The translations under genes were made by a program, and so were the position numbers. This document shows, piece by piece, positions 13,891 to 23,017 of a DNA stretch of 64,000 nucleotides (position 1 is the first letter of the stretch; every line of letters starts with the position of its first letter). The notes below the pieces were generated by a model. That model was not told the DNA's origin. It was given only the letters and a program-made list of their open reading frames with translations, and did no database searches. Origin of the DNA: a virus. The stretch lies in the IMG/VR virus record IMGVR_UViG_3300025647_000027, positions 1-64,000 of that record. One strand, written 5' to 3'.

Positions 13891-14627
13891 TGGGTACAAT
13901 AACACTAAGTATAGCAGCTGAGTCCAATCAACCACCTAATAAACCAGGTTTTGTTGATATTACTCTTGCATATAATCAATTGTATACATTTACAGTTGAT
14001 GATTTTACAACACTTGCAAGTCCACCATATTCAGATCCTGAAGGTGATGCGTTTCAGAGTTTAAAAATATTAACGTTACCAGCGCAAGGTGTTTTAACAC
14101 TAAACGCTATTGCGGTTGCTCCAAATGATATTGTAACTTCAACTCAGCTTGGACTTGGATTACTAAAATATCAAGCTGATGTTTTAGATACTGATGGATA
14201 TCTTTCTCATTTTGGATACACAACATCAGATGTTGGGTCTAGCACATTTAGTGTTCTTTCAGGTAAAGCTGTAATTGGTGTAGCTGCTCAAATTGCTAAT
14301 CTACCTCCAACAGTTGTTGGTACTGGTTCCGCAAAAATTGCTTATGGTGAGACATTAGTATTTACAAGAGCTATGTTTACTTCAGCTACAACTCCTGCTT
14401 TTTCTGATCCGGAAGGTGATCCAGCACTATACTTAAAGATAACTAGCTTACCTACTCTTGGAGAAATTTTTATAAATGGAATTGAGGTAACAATTAATGA
14501 TGTAATTGATTTTAATGATATAGATGCAGGTTTGTTAACATATGTTCCAGACTTAGCAGATATTGATGGAGATTTACAAGGATTTACATTTCAAATAGCA
14601 GATGTTTCTGGAATATTTGTAGGATAA
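13890..14627 (+). CDS. tandem cadherin-like decoration protein, 245 aa
   Basis: 245-residue beta protein made of two similar about 110-residue repeats. Each has YSDPEGD or FSDPEGD, then LKI..LP..G.L.L/I.G..V...D.I, then GLLKYQAD or GLLTYVPD. This is the cadherin-like/CSPG repeat pattern, an immunoglobulin-type fold with acidic DPEGD loops that may bind calcium. Two other genes here, 29046-30002 and 30494-31237, carry the same repeats. Such domains decorate phage heads or fibres and may bind cell-surface glycans. It is coupled to the portal gene by a TAATG overlap. Confidence 0.65.
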   Translation: MGTITLSIAAESNQPPNKPGFVDITLAYNQLYTFTVDDFTTLASPPYSDPEGDAFQSLKILTLPAQGVLTLNAIAVAPNDIVTSTQLGLGLLKYQADVLDTDGYLSHFGYTTSDVGSSTFSVLSGKAVIGVAAQIANLPPTVVGTGSAKIAYGETLVFTRAMFTSATTPAFSDPEGDPALYLKITSLPTLGEIFINGIEVTINDVIDFNDIDAGLLTYVPDLADIDGDLQGFTFQIADVSGIFVG

Positions 14628-14638
14628 AAAAAAACAAA

Positions 14639-15331
14639 ATGGCAGATTTTAATATTACAATTGGCAGAGATAGTACGTATCAAGTCACTAAGACTAGTGA
14701 GACAAGCACTGAGTGCGCTACAATATACACTTATACAGTAGAGGCTCTAGCGGCTGAATCAATAACAATTACATTAACTGGTAATTATGATAATGCTACA
14801 TACACATCTAATGGAGTTACTAATCCTTTAGTTTCGCCACAAGTTGTTGCTTTTAGTGCTTCATTAACATTTTCTTTCTCAATAGAGAATTCTGGTAAGC
14901 CAGGTGTATTTTATAGTACTGACGTTAATGTAGTTAATACTACTACGGTAGAACCTATTGACGCATTTAATTTTACAGTAGAAAGAGCTAATGACGGAGC
15001 TAAGTGCGCGTCAGAAACATTGACTTATGATGAGTTAACAGATACTCCAGATAATAAAGTAGGGCAATCACTAAAACTAGTGAGAGTTTCTTTAGATGAA
15101 ACTAAACATGAGTATGTAGATCCTGGTACATTAGGAAATGATCTAAATTATACCCATGTCCAAGCATCTAGTACTTCTTGGGCTATACCACATAATCTAG
15201 GAAAAATTCCTTCAGTCACAGTAATAGATGGATATGGAAACAGAGTTCACGGAGATGTGGATTACGTTGACCTAAACAATCTAACAATAAAGTTTAACAC
15301 AGCATTTGCTGGAACAGCCTATTTAAATTAA
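14639..15331 (+). CDS. virion fibre/tip protein with shared C-terminal module, 230 aa
   Basis: 230-residue Thr/Asn-rich beta protein with four conserved-looking cysteines. The last about 65 residues (YTHVQASSTSWAIPHNLGKI to GTAYLN) recur at the C-terminus of the 114-residue protein at 16258 and, more weakly, of the fibre at 16646. The HNLGK and YVDLNNLTIKFNTAFAG wording is typical of receptor-binding tip modules in Bacteroidota phages. Immediately before it lies a linker (YDELTDTPDNKVGQSLKLVRV) common in fibre proteins. Coupled by TAATG to the next gene. Confidence 0.6.
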   Translation: MADFNITIGRDSTYQVTKTSETSTECATIYTYTVEALAAESITITLTGNYDNATYTSNGVTNPLVSPQVVAFSASLTFSFSIENSGKPGVFYSTDVNVVNTTTVEPIDAFNFTVERANDGAKCASETLTYDELTDTPDNKVGQSLKLVRVSLDETKHEYVDPGTLGNDLNYTHVQASSTSWAIPHNLGKIPSVTVIDGYGNRVHGDVDYVDLNNLTIKFNTAFAGTAYLN

Positions 15332-16242
15332 TGGAAATATTTGGTACAGATATAGATTTAAATGGAAATGAGCTTAAGAAGCTTAGGGCAGAAAATATGT
15401 TAGCATTACCGACAGCTACATCTAACGACGTTGGGAGAATTATAATGCATATTGGTTTAAATAAGTTTTATGGATATAATGGATTTAATTGGGTTCCAAT
15501 AGAAAGTTCTGTACAAACTTCTACTCAAATAGTAGACAACAGAACATCTTTTACTGGGATAAGCCCTCAGCATACATTTAAACCTTTATTTGACGGAAGT
15601 GGTTTAGAATCTAAAAATGTAAGTATATCTGACACATTTATATTAAGAAGCACGTCGATAGGCAATGTAACTTCTTCTGTTAAAGGGAAAAGCTTACCAG
15701 GATATTCTTTAGATCTCGCAGGCGGAAACACACATTTTGCTTCTCTTTATGAAGATAACGTCATGTATGTTTCTTCTTACAATGATTTTATGTTTACTTT
15801 CAATATAGAATTTATCAAAGAGCACGAAAGAAACTTTATAGGATTAAGCTCAAGTAATGCTGCATGGTCGCAAGGAGACCCAAGCTCTAAAACAAATATT
15901 ATTGGTTTGGGTTACGACGAAGGTGATACTAATTTTCATATAATTTTAAATAACAACTCTGGGTCTGCGACAAAAATAGACACTGGCCTTGTCGTGTTAA
16001 ATGGAGGAAATATTAGAGGTTATATTTATCAAGTAAACAACGTAGTGTATTACGATATTATTCAACAAAAAGATTTTACAAATCAAGATCTAATATTTAG
16101 TGGCAATAATACTGGTTTAAATAAACCTGGAGTAAATAACTCATTATCGGTAGGATTAGGTTTTAGAATATATACAGACAGGATTACTTCTGGAACAGAA
16201 GGAGCAACAATTTTGAAATACATGAATCTTACTAAAATATAA
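15331..16242 (+). CDS. tail-fibre-like protein, lectin-like C-terminus, 303 aa
   Basis: 303-residue protein. The N-terminal about 60 residues (GTDIDLNGNELKKLRAENM, then GRIIMHIGLNKFYGYNGFNW) form the fibre head module that also starts the protein at 16646 and usually attaches fibres to the virion. The remainder is a beta-sandwich-like domain (NDFMFTFNIEFIKEHERNF, then DTNFHIILNNNSGSATKID) resembling concanavalin-type carbohydrate-binding domains. Role: host receptor binding, by inference. Confidence 0.6.
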   Translation: MEIFGTDIDLNGNELKKLRAENMLALPTATSNDVGRIIMHIGLNKFYGYNGFNWVPIESSVQTSTQIVDNRTSFTGISPQHTFKPLFDGSGLESKNVSISDTFILRSTSIGNVTSSVKGKSLPGYSLDLAGGNTHFASLYEDNVMYVSSYNDFMFTFNIEFIKEHERNFIGLSSSNAAWSQGDPSSKTNIIGLGYDEGDTNFHIILNNNSGSATKIDTGLVVLNGGNIRGYIYQVNNVVYYDIIQQKDFTNQDLIFSGNNTGLNKPGVNNSLSVGLGFRIYTDRITSGTEGATILKYMNLTKI

Positions 16243-16257
16243 ATAGAATATAAATAA

Positions 16258-16602
16258 ATGGAAATATTTAATAAAGATGTAACGGTATTAGGTGATTTGA
16301 CAATCAACCCTGTTAATGGTGCTGGAGATATTCTAGTTAAAGACGGGACTAATGTAATAAAATACAGAACTGTTGCTGAACTTTTCAACGACATGTCTGT
16401 GGTAAATGATAAAAATTATGTACATGACCAAGCGTCTCCATCTGCTGTTTGGAATATTACGCATAATTTAGGAAAAAATGCAGCACCAATTGTAGTTGAT
16501 TCAGCAGGCACGGTAGTTGTTGGGCAAATAGATTATATTGATGAAAATAATATTACATTAACTTTTAATGGAGCATTCTCGGGATATGCTTATTTCAATT
16601 AA
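16258..16602 (+). CDS. short fibre protein with tip module, 114 aa
   Basis: 114-residue protein that starts like a fibre (MEIFNKDVTVLGDLTIN) and consists mainly of the C-terminal tip module seen at 14639-15331 (YVHDQASPSAVWNITHNLGK to GYAYFN). It therefore looks like a minimal fibre: attachment stub plus tip. Two exact copies of a 16-base sequence separate it from the next gene. Confidence 0.6.
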   Translation: MEIFNKDVTVLGDLTINPVNGAGDILVKDGTNVIKYRTVAELFNDMSVVNDKNYVHDQASPSAVWNITHNLGKNAAPIVVDSAGTVVVGQIDYIDENNITLTFNGAFSGYAYFN

Positions 16603-16607
16603 AAAAA

Positions 16608-16639
16608 ACAATAATTAAAACAAACAATAATTAAAACAA
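16608..16639. repeat. two tandem 16-bp repeats
   Basis: ACAATAATTAAAACAA occurs twice in direct succession between two fibre genes. It may be a slippage product. Confidence 0.7.
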
Positions 16640-16645
16640 AAAGAT

Positions 16646-18067
16646 ATGGCTTTTATTAAATATTTAGTGGATATTGATTTAAATAAAAATCAATTAACAC
16701 AAGCGGCTCTGCAAAATTTAGTTACTGCCCCAGGCTCTCCCGCAACAGGACAAATATACTGGGATACAGTTTTAGATACTGCAAGAGTTTGGGATGGTTC
16801 AGCGTGGTTGGACTTGGGTTCTGACGGTATAACAAACTTAGGATATACAGCTTCTCCAACAGACGGAACAGTATCATCTGATACAGGAACAGACGCGACA
16901 ATTCCTGCTGGTAGTGGAACAAATGCAAGTTTAATGCTACCTGGTGATAAAACAAAACTTGATGGCATAGAGTCTGGTGCTAATGTCACAGATGCAGCAA
17001 ATGTAGATGCAGCAGGAGCTGTAATGAATTCAGATACCACAACTGCATCAATGAGTTTTGTTATTGATGAAGATGCGATGACATCTAACTCAGCAACTAA
17101 AGTTCCAACACAACAAAGTGTTAAGGCTTATGTAGACGCTGAGGTTGGAGCAGTAGTTCCTAACTCGCCTACAGCATTAAGTACAGGTACTGTTACCAAC
17201 ACGACTTACGGTATTAATTCCGATGGGTCTAATAATGATGTTATATTAGCAGCAGCAACTACATCTGCATCTGGTGTAATGACTGGAACTGACAAAACTA
17301 AGCTTAATAGCATAGAGACAGGAGCAGACGTTACTGACGCTACTAATGTTAATGCTGCTGGAGCAGTGATGGAATCTGATATTTCCGCTACTCCTTCTGG
17401 TAGAATTATAGATGATAACACAATGGGTACTGCATCTCAAACAACTTTAGCTACATCAGCCTCTATTAAGGCTTATGTAGATAGTGTAGTTGCAGGCGGT
17501 ATGATTTATAAAGGTGGTTATGACGCAGCTACCAATTCACCATTATTAGACAGTACTCCAATAACAACAGCAATAGGTGATACATATACTGTAACAGCAG
17601 CAGGTACATTCTTTACTGAAGATGTTCAAGTTGGTGATTTACTTGTGTCTCAAGTAGCGAATGCAGCTAGTTTATCAGATTGGACTATTGTTAACAAAAA
17701 TATTCCAGATATAGTTTCTGCTTCTGAAACAGAACAAGGTATTGTTGAGATTGCAACTCAAGGTGAAGTTGATACTGGTACTGATACAACAAGAGTAGTA
17801 ACGCCAGCAACATTAAAAGGAACTCTTGGTGTAACAGGTAGTTTAAGCACTACTTTAAAATACACATCTTTGATAGGAGATGGCACACTCACAACAATAG
17901 CAGTAACTCATAATATTGGAGAAGAACATGTACAAACTCAAATTTTTGATGCTACTACTGGAGATTTAGTTATTTGCGAAGTTGAAAATACTTCTGTTAA
18001 CACAACAACATTTAAGTTTAATACTGCTCCGGCATTGAATTCATTAAGGGTGGTAATAATAGGATAA
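16646..18067 (+). CDS. tail fibre protein, 473 aa
   Basis: 473-residue fibre. The N-terminal module (LVDIDLNKNQLTQAALQNLV, GQIYWDTVLDTARVWDGSAW) is the classic phage fibre head. It is followed by repeats KTKLDGIESGANVTDAANV (about residue 100) and KTKLNSIETGADVTDATNV (about 218), a segment family common in trimeric fibres. There are also two SVKAYVD/SIKAYVD stretches. The C-terminus (IAVTHNIGEEHVQTQIFDAT to LRVVIIG) is a divergent copy of the tip module of the neighbouring proteins. Confidence 0.75.
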   Translation: MAFIKYLVDIDLNKNQLTQAALQNLVTAPGSPATGQIYWDTVLDTARVWDGSAWLDLGSDGITNLGYTASPTDGTVSSDTGTDATIPAGSGTNASLMLPGDKTKLDGIESGANVTDAANVDAAGAVMNSDTTTASMSFVIDEDAMTSNSATKVPTQQSVKAYVDAEVGAVVPNSPTALSTGTVTNTTYGINSDGSNNDVILAAATTSASGVMTGTDKTKLNSIETGADVTDATNVNAAGAVMESDISATPSGRIIDDNTMGTASQTTLATSASIKAYVDSVVAGGMIYKGGYDAATNSPLLDSTPITTAIGDTYTVTAAGTFFTEDVQVGDLLVSQVANAASLSDWTIVNKNIPDIVSASETEQGIVEIATQGEVDTGTDTTRVVTPATLKGTLGVTGSLSTTLKYTSLIGDGTLTTIAVTHNIGEEHVQTQIFDATTGDLVICEVENTSVNTTTFKFNTAPALNSLRVVIIG

Positions 18068-18073
18068 TAAGAT

Positions 18074-21000
18074 ATGTCTGAAATAATTTCTAAGTCAAAT
18101 ATAACAATAGACGGTGTCATAACCGCAAATAGTCTAATAACATCTGGAGGAACAAGCTCTCAATTTGTAAAAGGAGATGGAACATTAGACCCGTCAACTT
18201 ACCTCTTAAATATTACAGGAGAGTCATTATCAAGTTTATCAGATGTTACTATAACTACGATAGCAGCAGGAGAGCTTTTAAAGTGGGATGGTTTGGGTTG
18301 GATCAACAACACTTTAGCTGAAGCTGGGATAATGTCTTCTGCTCAGCAACTAGCAGTAACTAAAGCAGCAGTAACAAACCAATTTTTAACTTCTTATAAT
18401 GCCACTACGGGCTTATTTACCTCGAAACAAGTTGCTTATTCGGGGTTAAGTGGAATACCAAGTACTTTTACACCGTCTCCTCATACCTTAGACTCACATT
18501 CAAATGTGACTATAACATCTAATACAAGTGGGGAACTGTTGAAATGGAATGGCTCAGCTTGGATTAATAATACACTTGCAGAAGCAGGAATATCTGCTGT
18601 TGGTCATACACACGTAATCTCGGACATAACTGACTTTACAGATAATTCTTCAAATTGGGATACAGCGTACGGCTGGGGTAACCATGCTGCAGAACCATAT
18701 AGACAATATAGATCAAGAACAATAACAGGGGTTTCTTTTGACCCTGTTGATACCTATCAATATTATGAAATAGGAAGGTTTGTATTTGGAAGTCTGCAAG
18801 GCGTTATTACTTTTGATTTATTATTCAGTGGTAGCGGTTTAGGAGCAGCATATCGTTATAGCGTTCCAGTTACATACGCAATGGATTATGTAATTAGGTA
18901 TGGAATAACTGCAATTCCGTCAAATACCTGGGTTGTTTGGACGCCAGACTTCGACACTCCAAGGCATTATGTTAGTAATTCGGATGACGTTCAACTACAA
19001 CTAAGAGTCATAGGCAATACAGTAGAGTTTAGAGTTGTTGTTACAACACCATCTGGCACCTCTGGCAGCACAGGAACTATATTTGCAAATATTACTCACT
19101 CAAATGAGTTTGTAGGAGGTACTTATACAGAGCTGACAGGAACGGGAACAGACGCTACGGCATATACTGTGATCCCTAGCCTGGCTTCTCCCTCTTATGG
19201 TGTATCTCGTTTTTCTGGAGAAATTTACAGCAGAGGAAATATAATTTCTGCTGGAACAGTTACAGCAACAGGTGGAAACTCAACACAATGGAATACAGCA
19301 TACGGATGGGGAAATCACGCTTCAGCAGGATACTTAACATCTGAAACAAATACTTTTCTAGGAGACGGCGGTAGTGCTACTACACACCCGGGTACAAGTA
19401 GGGTAATATTTACAGGACAAGTAAGTGCAGGATCAGCAGCACAGGGGATGCCAACCATAGACAATTCAAACGCTATCCTAAACATTAATAGACATCCCGG
19501 AGAGTATAACAGCCAGTTAGGGTTTAGTTCTAACGGAAGTATGTATTATAGAAGCTTCAGTGCAACCGCTATAAATAGTACACAAGCTTGGAGACAAGTT
19601 TGGGATTCTGGGAACCTTACTAACAACTCTACCAACTGGAACACTGCTTTTGGATGGGGAGATCACGCAGGACTATATGCTCCAATATCTCATAGCTTAG
19701 ATTCTCATAATAACGTGACTATTACATCTAATACTAGTGGTGAACTTCTGAAATGGAACGGTTCAGCTTGGATAAACAATACGCTTGCAGAGGCAGGGAT
19801 AATGTCCTCTACTAAACAGTTAGCAGTAACTAAGGCTCTAATAACTAATCAAGTTCTAAACTCTTATAATGCTACTACGGGAGTTTTTACCTCTATACAA
19901 CCTACATTTGCTAGTTTAGCTTCTAAGCCAACAACTATTGCAGGTTATGGGATTACAGATTTTAACTCTTTAGGTGATGCTAGATGGTTAGGAATAAGTG
20001 CTACAGCTGCTAATTCAACATTATTTAATTCGTTAAATAGTGGTCAATTTCTAAGAAGTGATGTAGCTGATACAAAAACTAGTGGAGATTTAACATTTAA
20101 TGATAGTATTAAATTACAACTTGGTACTGATAATGATTTTAAAATGTTCCATGATGGAGCAGATGCTAGGGCTCAATGGATTACTGGGGATTTAGTATTC
20201 CAAGATAATCTTACAACTAGATTTACGTTTGAAAGAACTACTGGTAACTTTACAAACAAAGGAACAATAACATCACAAGGAGTAGGAGATAGTACATTTA
20301 GAGGTAGTTTGTTGGTAGGGACAGGAGAACCTTCTCCTGCTTGTGCATTTCATGTTGTTGATGAAGTTAATTTACTAGGAGGTGTTACAGGTGATTCACA
20401 AGAGTTTAGAAGACTTCAGTATAGAGGTGGGTCAGGTGGTAATGATATAAAAATAAGTGAATACGCTTTAAGAGATGCTACTGGAACTTCATGGACCACA
20501 TCTAGGTATCACAACTCAATTGGTATTGATAATGTTTTTAAAACCCCAGGAGTTGATACTAAAGTATTTTGGGAACGTGATCCCCATAGTGGTTTTCACT
20601 ATTTTGGTAATGCAGCTAACTATGTCTTGACAGTAGATGGTGTAGGAAATAATGTAGGTATTGGTACAACTTCTCCCTCATATAGACTAGATGTAACAGG
20701 TGATGGTAGATTTACTAGTAGTTTAGCGGCAAATTCTTTCATAAAGAGAGGAGGAACAGCATCACAATTTTTAAAAGCTGATGGAAGTGTAGATACAAAT
20801 ACTTACGTAATATCATTACCTTCTACTAGTTTTGCTACGTTATCACTAAATATGACTGATATAAGTTCAGGATTAATAGAGTATAAGAAAATAAATGGAA
20901 GATTAATACTTAGTGGAGGATTCACGGTAACATCAACAGGTTTAATAAATGTAGGTACATTACCAGTAGGTTTTAGACCAAGTAGATTTAGGACATTGGT

Positions 21001-21124
21001 TGTAATCAATGGAGGTTCTGCTGGTCAGTTATCAATTCAAACAGACGGTTCTATAACGGCTGATATTGACTCAATAACAGAATATAATATTGATATTGAA
21101 ATAACACTAGATATTGAAGATTAA
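18074..21124 (+). CDS. large tail fibre protein, 1016 aa
   Basis: 1016-residue trimeric-fibre-type protein with visible internal repeats. GELLKWNGSAWINNTLAEAG occurs at about residues 152 and 555, with a variant GELLKWDGLGWINNTLAEAG at about 67. NWDTAYGWGNHA-type segments occur three times (about 194, 405, 521). An unrelated globular insertion of about 180 residues (about 210-390) interrupts the repeats and may be a receptor-binding domain. The GTASQFLKADGSVDTNTYV segment near residue 893 precedes a C-terminal beta domain. No S74 chaperone peptidase is seen at the end. It is probably the main host-range determinant. Confidence 0.75.
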   Translation: MSEIISKSNITIDGVITANSLITSGGTSSQFVKGDGTLDPSTYLLNITGESLSSLSDVTITTIAAGELLKWDGLGWINNTLAEAGIMSSAQQLAVTKAAVTNQFLTSYNATTGLFTSKQVAYSGLSGIPSTFTPSPHTLDSHSNVTITSNTSGELLKWNGSAWINNTLAEAGISAVGHTHVISDITDFTDNSSNWDTAYGWGNHAAEPYRQYRSRTITGVSFDPVDTYQYYEIGRFVFGSLQGVITFDLLFSGSGLGAAYRYSVPVTYAMDYVIRYGITAIPSNTWVVWTPDFDTPRHYVSNSDDVQLQLRVIGNTVEFRVVVTTPSGTSGSTGTIFANITHSNEFVGGTYTELTGTGTDATAYTVIPSLASPSYGVSRFSGEIYSRGNIISAGTVTATGGNSTQWNTAYGWGNHASAGYLTSETNTFLGDGGSATTHPGTSRVIFTGQVSAGSAAQGMPTIDNSNAILNINRHPGEYNSQLGFSSNGSMYYRSFSATAINSTQAWRQVWDSGNLTNNSTNWNTAFGWGDHAGLYAPISHSLDSHNNVTITSNTSGELLKWNGSAWINNTLAEAGIMSSTKQLAVTKALITNQVLNSYNATTGVFTSIQPTFASLASKPTTIAGYGITDFNSLGDARWLGISATAANSTLFNSLNSGQFLRSDVADTKTSGDLTFNDSIKLQLGTDNDFKMFHDGADARAQWITGDLVFQDNLTTRFTFERTTGNFTNKGTITSQGVGDSTFRGSLLVGTGEPSPACAFHVVDEVNLLGGVTGDSQEFRRLQYRGGSGGNDIKISEYALRDATGTSWTTSRYHNSIGIDNVFKTPGVDTKVFWERDPHSGFHYFGNAANYVLTVDGVGNNVGIGTTSPSYRLDVTGDGRFTSSLAANSFIKRGGTASQFLKADGSVDTNTYVISLPSTSFATLSLNMTDISSGLIEYKKINGRLILSGGFTVTSTGLINVGTLPVGFRPSRFRTLVVINGGSAGQLSIQTDGSITADIDSITEYNIDIEITLDIED
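18262..19803 (+). repeat. coding repeats in large fibre gene
   Basis: Three copies of a roughly 70-base coding repeat begin near 18268, 18529 and 19736 (GAGCTTTTAAAGTGGGATGG and related). They are similar at DNA level but differ at many third positions, so they are old rather than recent duplications. They could mediate recombinational shuffling of fibre domains. Confidence 0.6.
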
Positions 21125-21136
21125 TCTTATACAGTA

Positions 21137-21146
21137 TAGCTATAAT
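21137..21146 (+). promoter_or_regulatory. AGCTATAAT box before lysis genes
   Basis: TAGCTATAAT just after the fibre stop codon, matching the boxes at 11411-11421 and 22940-22948. A TATATT-TACA element also lies at 21176-21185 but lacks a -35. Confidence 0.4.
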
Positions 21147-21206
21147 ATGAATAATTAAATAATCACTATTTAATATATATTTACAGAGTCAAACACGATA
21201 TTTTTT

Positions 21207-21797
21207 ATGAAATCACAAATTTTTCTAATGCAAACAATGACTAAGAAGAAGTTTATTACTCTGTCTTCTGTGTCGCTTATTATAACCACTTTATTAAATA
21301 TGAGAGAGATTCTATTAGCTCTTGCTATTATCATTATCGTTGACATGCTTACTGGCATTAGAAAAAGTTTATTTTTAAAAAAAGTAAAATCAAGTATATT
21401 AAAGAAAGAATTTTGGCATGCAATTAATTCATCAGGCCTAAGAGCCACATGGAGAAAAACTTACGAATACGCAATTGGAATAATAGTATTTATTGTTTTA
21501 GATAGTTTAGTTTTAAAATCATCGAGCATTATGATGATGGGAGCTGAATATACATTATCAGAGATTGCAGTAGCCGCAGCTTGTATAGTTGAAATTTATA
21601 GTATATATGAAAATATGGAAGCTGTAAGTGGAAGAAATATGTTAAAAAAAGTACAATTTCTTTTTCCAGAATGGTTAAAGAAACTGTTAGAAAACAAACC
21701 AAAAATAAATGTGGAGACTGCTATTAATATTCATCAAGTCATTAAAGAGGAAGAATCCAAAGAAGACAACAACAAGTCAACCCCTGAAGAAAGATAA
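21207..21797 (+). CDS. holin
   Basis: 196-residue membrane protein of the phage holin type that controls the time of lysis by opening the inner membrane. It has hydrophobic segments at about residues 33-48 (ILLALAIIIIVDMLTGI), 88-104 (YAIGIIVFIVLDSLVL) and 115-130 (LSEIAVAAACIVEIYSI). These are followed by the conserved SIYENMEAVSGRNML segment and a charged tail. IIVDMLTG and the NMExxSG wording are typical of the family. Three ATGs lie within the first 11 codons and the start is uncertain. It is followed by the endolysin and an anchored protein, forming a lysis cassette inside the structural genes. Confidence 0.8.
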   Translation: MKSQIFLMQTMTKKKFITLSSVSLIITTLLNMREILLALAIIIIVDMLTGIRKSLFLKKVKSSILKKEFWHAINSSGLRATWRKTYEYAIGIIVFIVLDSLVLKSSSIMMMGAEYTLSEIAVAAACIVEIYSIYENMEAVSGRNMLKKVQFLFPEWLKKLLENKPKINVETAINIHQVIKEEESKEDNNKSTPEER

Positions 21798-21810
21798 AAT
21801 AGAAAAGAAT

Positions 21811-22284
21811 ATGGGATTCAAATTTAGCAACAATAGCGCTTCTAAATTAGCTACATGTCATGTAGATATACAAAAGGTTTTAAACCTTGCAATATCTAGA
21901 AGTAATGTAGACTTCGGAATAGCAGAAGGATATAGGACTGTTGAGACTCAGCAATCATATTACGCGATAGGTAGAACAATACAGCTACATAGAGGAACAA
22001 TAACTAATGTAGATGGTATTGTAAAGAAAGGTAAACATAATTACAATCCATCACAAGCAGTTGATATTTATGTGTGGCACGATGATGCTGATACTAGAAA
22101 GAAAATATCATACGATGGAATGCACTTAGCATATGTTGCGGGAATTATAGATTCTTGCGCAAGAGAATTAAAAGATAAGGGAGAAATTACACATAACATA
22201 AGATGGGGAGGAAATTGGGATTCAGATGGTATAATTATATTTGATCAGAGTTTGGATGATATGCCACATTTTGAAATAAAATAA
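21811..22284 (+). CDS. endolysin, M15-type peptidoglycan peptidase
   Basis: 157-residue zinc peptidase of the M15 (VanY / L-alanyl-D-glutamate endopeptidase) type, which cuts peptidoglycan cross-peptides during lysis. Seen: substrate-site motif GYRTVETQQSYYAIGRT (about 38-54), zinc ligands H76 (KKGKHNY), D85 (SQAVDIY) and H153 in MPHFEIK at the C-terminus. H to D spacing is slightly longer than the usual SxHxxGxAxD. No signal peptide, so it should need the upstream holin. The ATG at 21811 is used; a longer frame runs inside the holin gene. Confidence 0.85.
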   Translation: MGFKFSNNSASKLATCHVDIQKVLNLAISRSNVDFGIAEGYRTVETQQSYYAIGRTIQLHRGTITNVDGIVKKGKHNYNPSQAVDIYVWHDDADTRKKISYDGMHLAYVAGIIDSCARELKDKGEITHNIRWGGNWDSDGIIIFDQSLDDMPHFEIK

Positions 22285-22285
22285 A

Positions 22286-22930
22286 ATGGAGAAGATAAAA
22301 AATTATGTAATAGTAGGGTTGGTCATTGCTTTAGCAGTAATGATTTATATTAATACTAGGCCGGAGCCAATTCCAGATCCTATTACAATTACTATTCCTG
22401 GATCATCAGGATCTTCAGGAGTTGTTAACATTGATAATGATAATGATTCTATTCCTGATCCGGAAGTTATTGAGGTGCCTGTATACATAAAAGGAGACAC
22501 TGAGATTATAGTTGATCAAGAATACAAGAATAAGTACGAAAAAGCTATAAAGGAGAAGGATAGTATTGAGGCTCGTAATCTATACTTAGAATCTATTCAG
22601 ATTAAAGAGTACAATGAGGTTGCTATTGATAACGACACTATAAAGGTTGACTTGTACGCTAAGACGCGCGGGTCATTATTAGCCTACCGTGTTAATTATG
22701 ATATTAAAGAGAAAAAATTTACATACACTCCAGAAGTAATGCATGTTAGACCAAAGATGACAGTGCTAACTGGATTAGAATTAGTTTTACCACCAACAGG
22801 AACAAGTCAGCCTGATATTAAGTTTGATTTATACTTTCAAACACAGAATGGAAACGCTTGGGGAGGCGGTATAGACACTCAAGGAAACAAGTATATTGGC
22901 TTTAAAAAGTCATGGACAATACTAAAATAG
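22286..22930 (+). CDS. membrane-anchored spanin-like protein, 214 aa
   Basis: 214-residue protein with an N-terminal membrane anchor (about residues 7-24, VIVGLVIALAVMIYINT), a Pro/Gly/Ser/Asp-rich linker, a helical stretch (EYKNKYEKAIKEKDSIEARN) and a beta-rich C-terminal domain with GGGIDTQGNKYIGF. Following holin and endolysin by 1 base, it fits an inner-membrane lysis protein acting on the outer membrane (spanin-like). I do not recognise a known spanin family, so this is from context. Similar anchored proteins occur in crAss-like genomes. Confidence 0.5.
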   Translation: MEKIKNYVIVGLVIALAVMIYINTRPEPIPDPITITIPGSSGSSGVVNIDNDNDSIPDPEVIEVPVYIKGDTEIIVDQEYKNKYEKAIKEKDSIEARNLYLESIQIKEYNEVAIDNDTIKVDLYAKTRGSLLAYRVNYDIKEKKFTYTPEVMHVRPKMTVLTGLELVLPPTGTSQPDIKFDLYFQTQNGNAWGGGIDTQGNKYIGFKKSWTILK

Positions 22931-22939
22931 TAACGTTTT

Positions 22940-22948
22940 AGCTATAAT
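22940..22948 (+). promoter_or_regulatory. AGCTATAAT box before capsid group
   Basis: TTTTAGCTATAAT after the stop of the spanin-like gene, 70 bases ahead of the scaffold and capsid genes, matching the boxes at 11411 and 21137. Confidence 0.4.
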
Positions 22949-23017
22949 GCGTGCTATAAAAACAGTGATTGATTGCGTATTTTCGCATGTAAGGAGAATT
23001 ATTATATATAATAAACA

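Noticed and set aside
18262-19803. Diversity-generating retroelement variable repeats in the fibre gene
   Set aside because: The repeats differ mainly at third positions and no reverse transcriptase or template repeat is present in the window.
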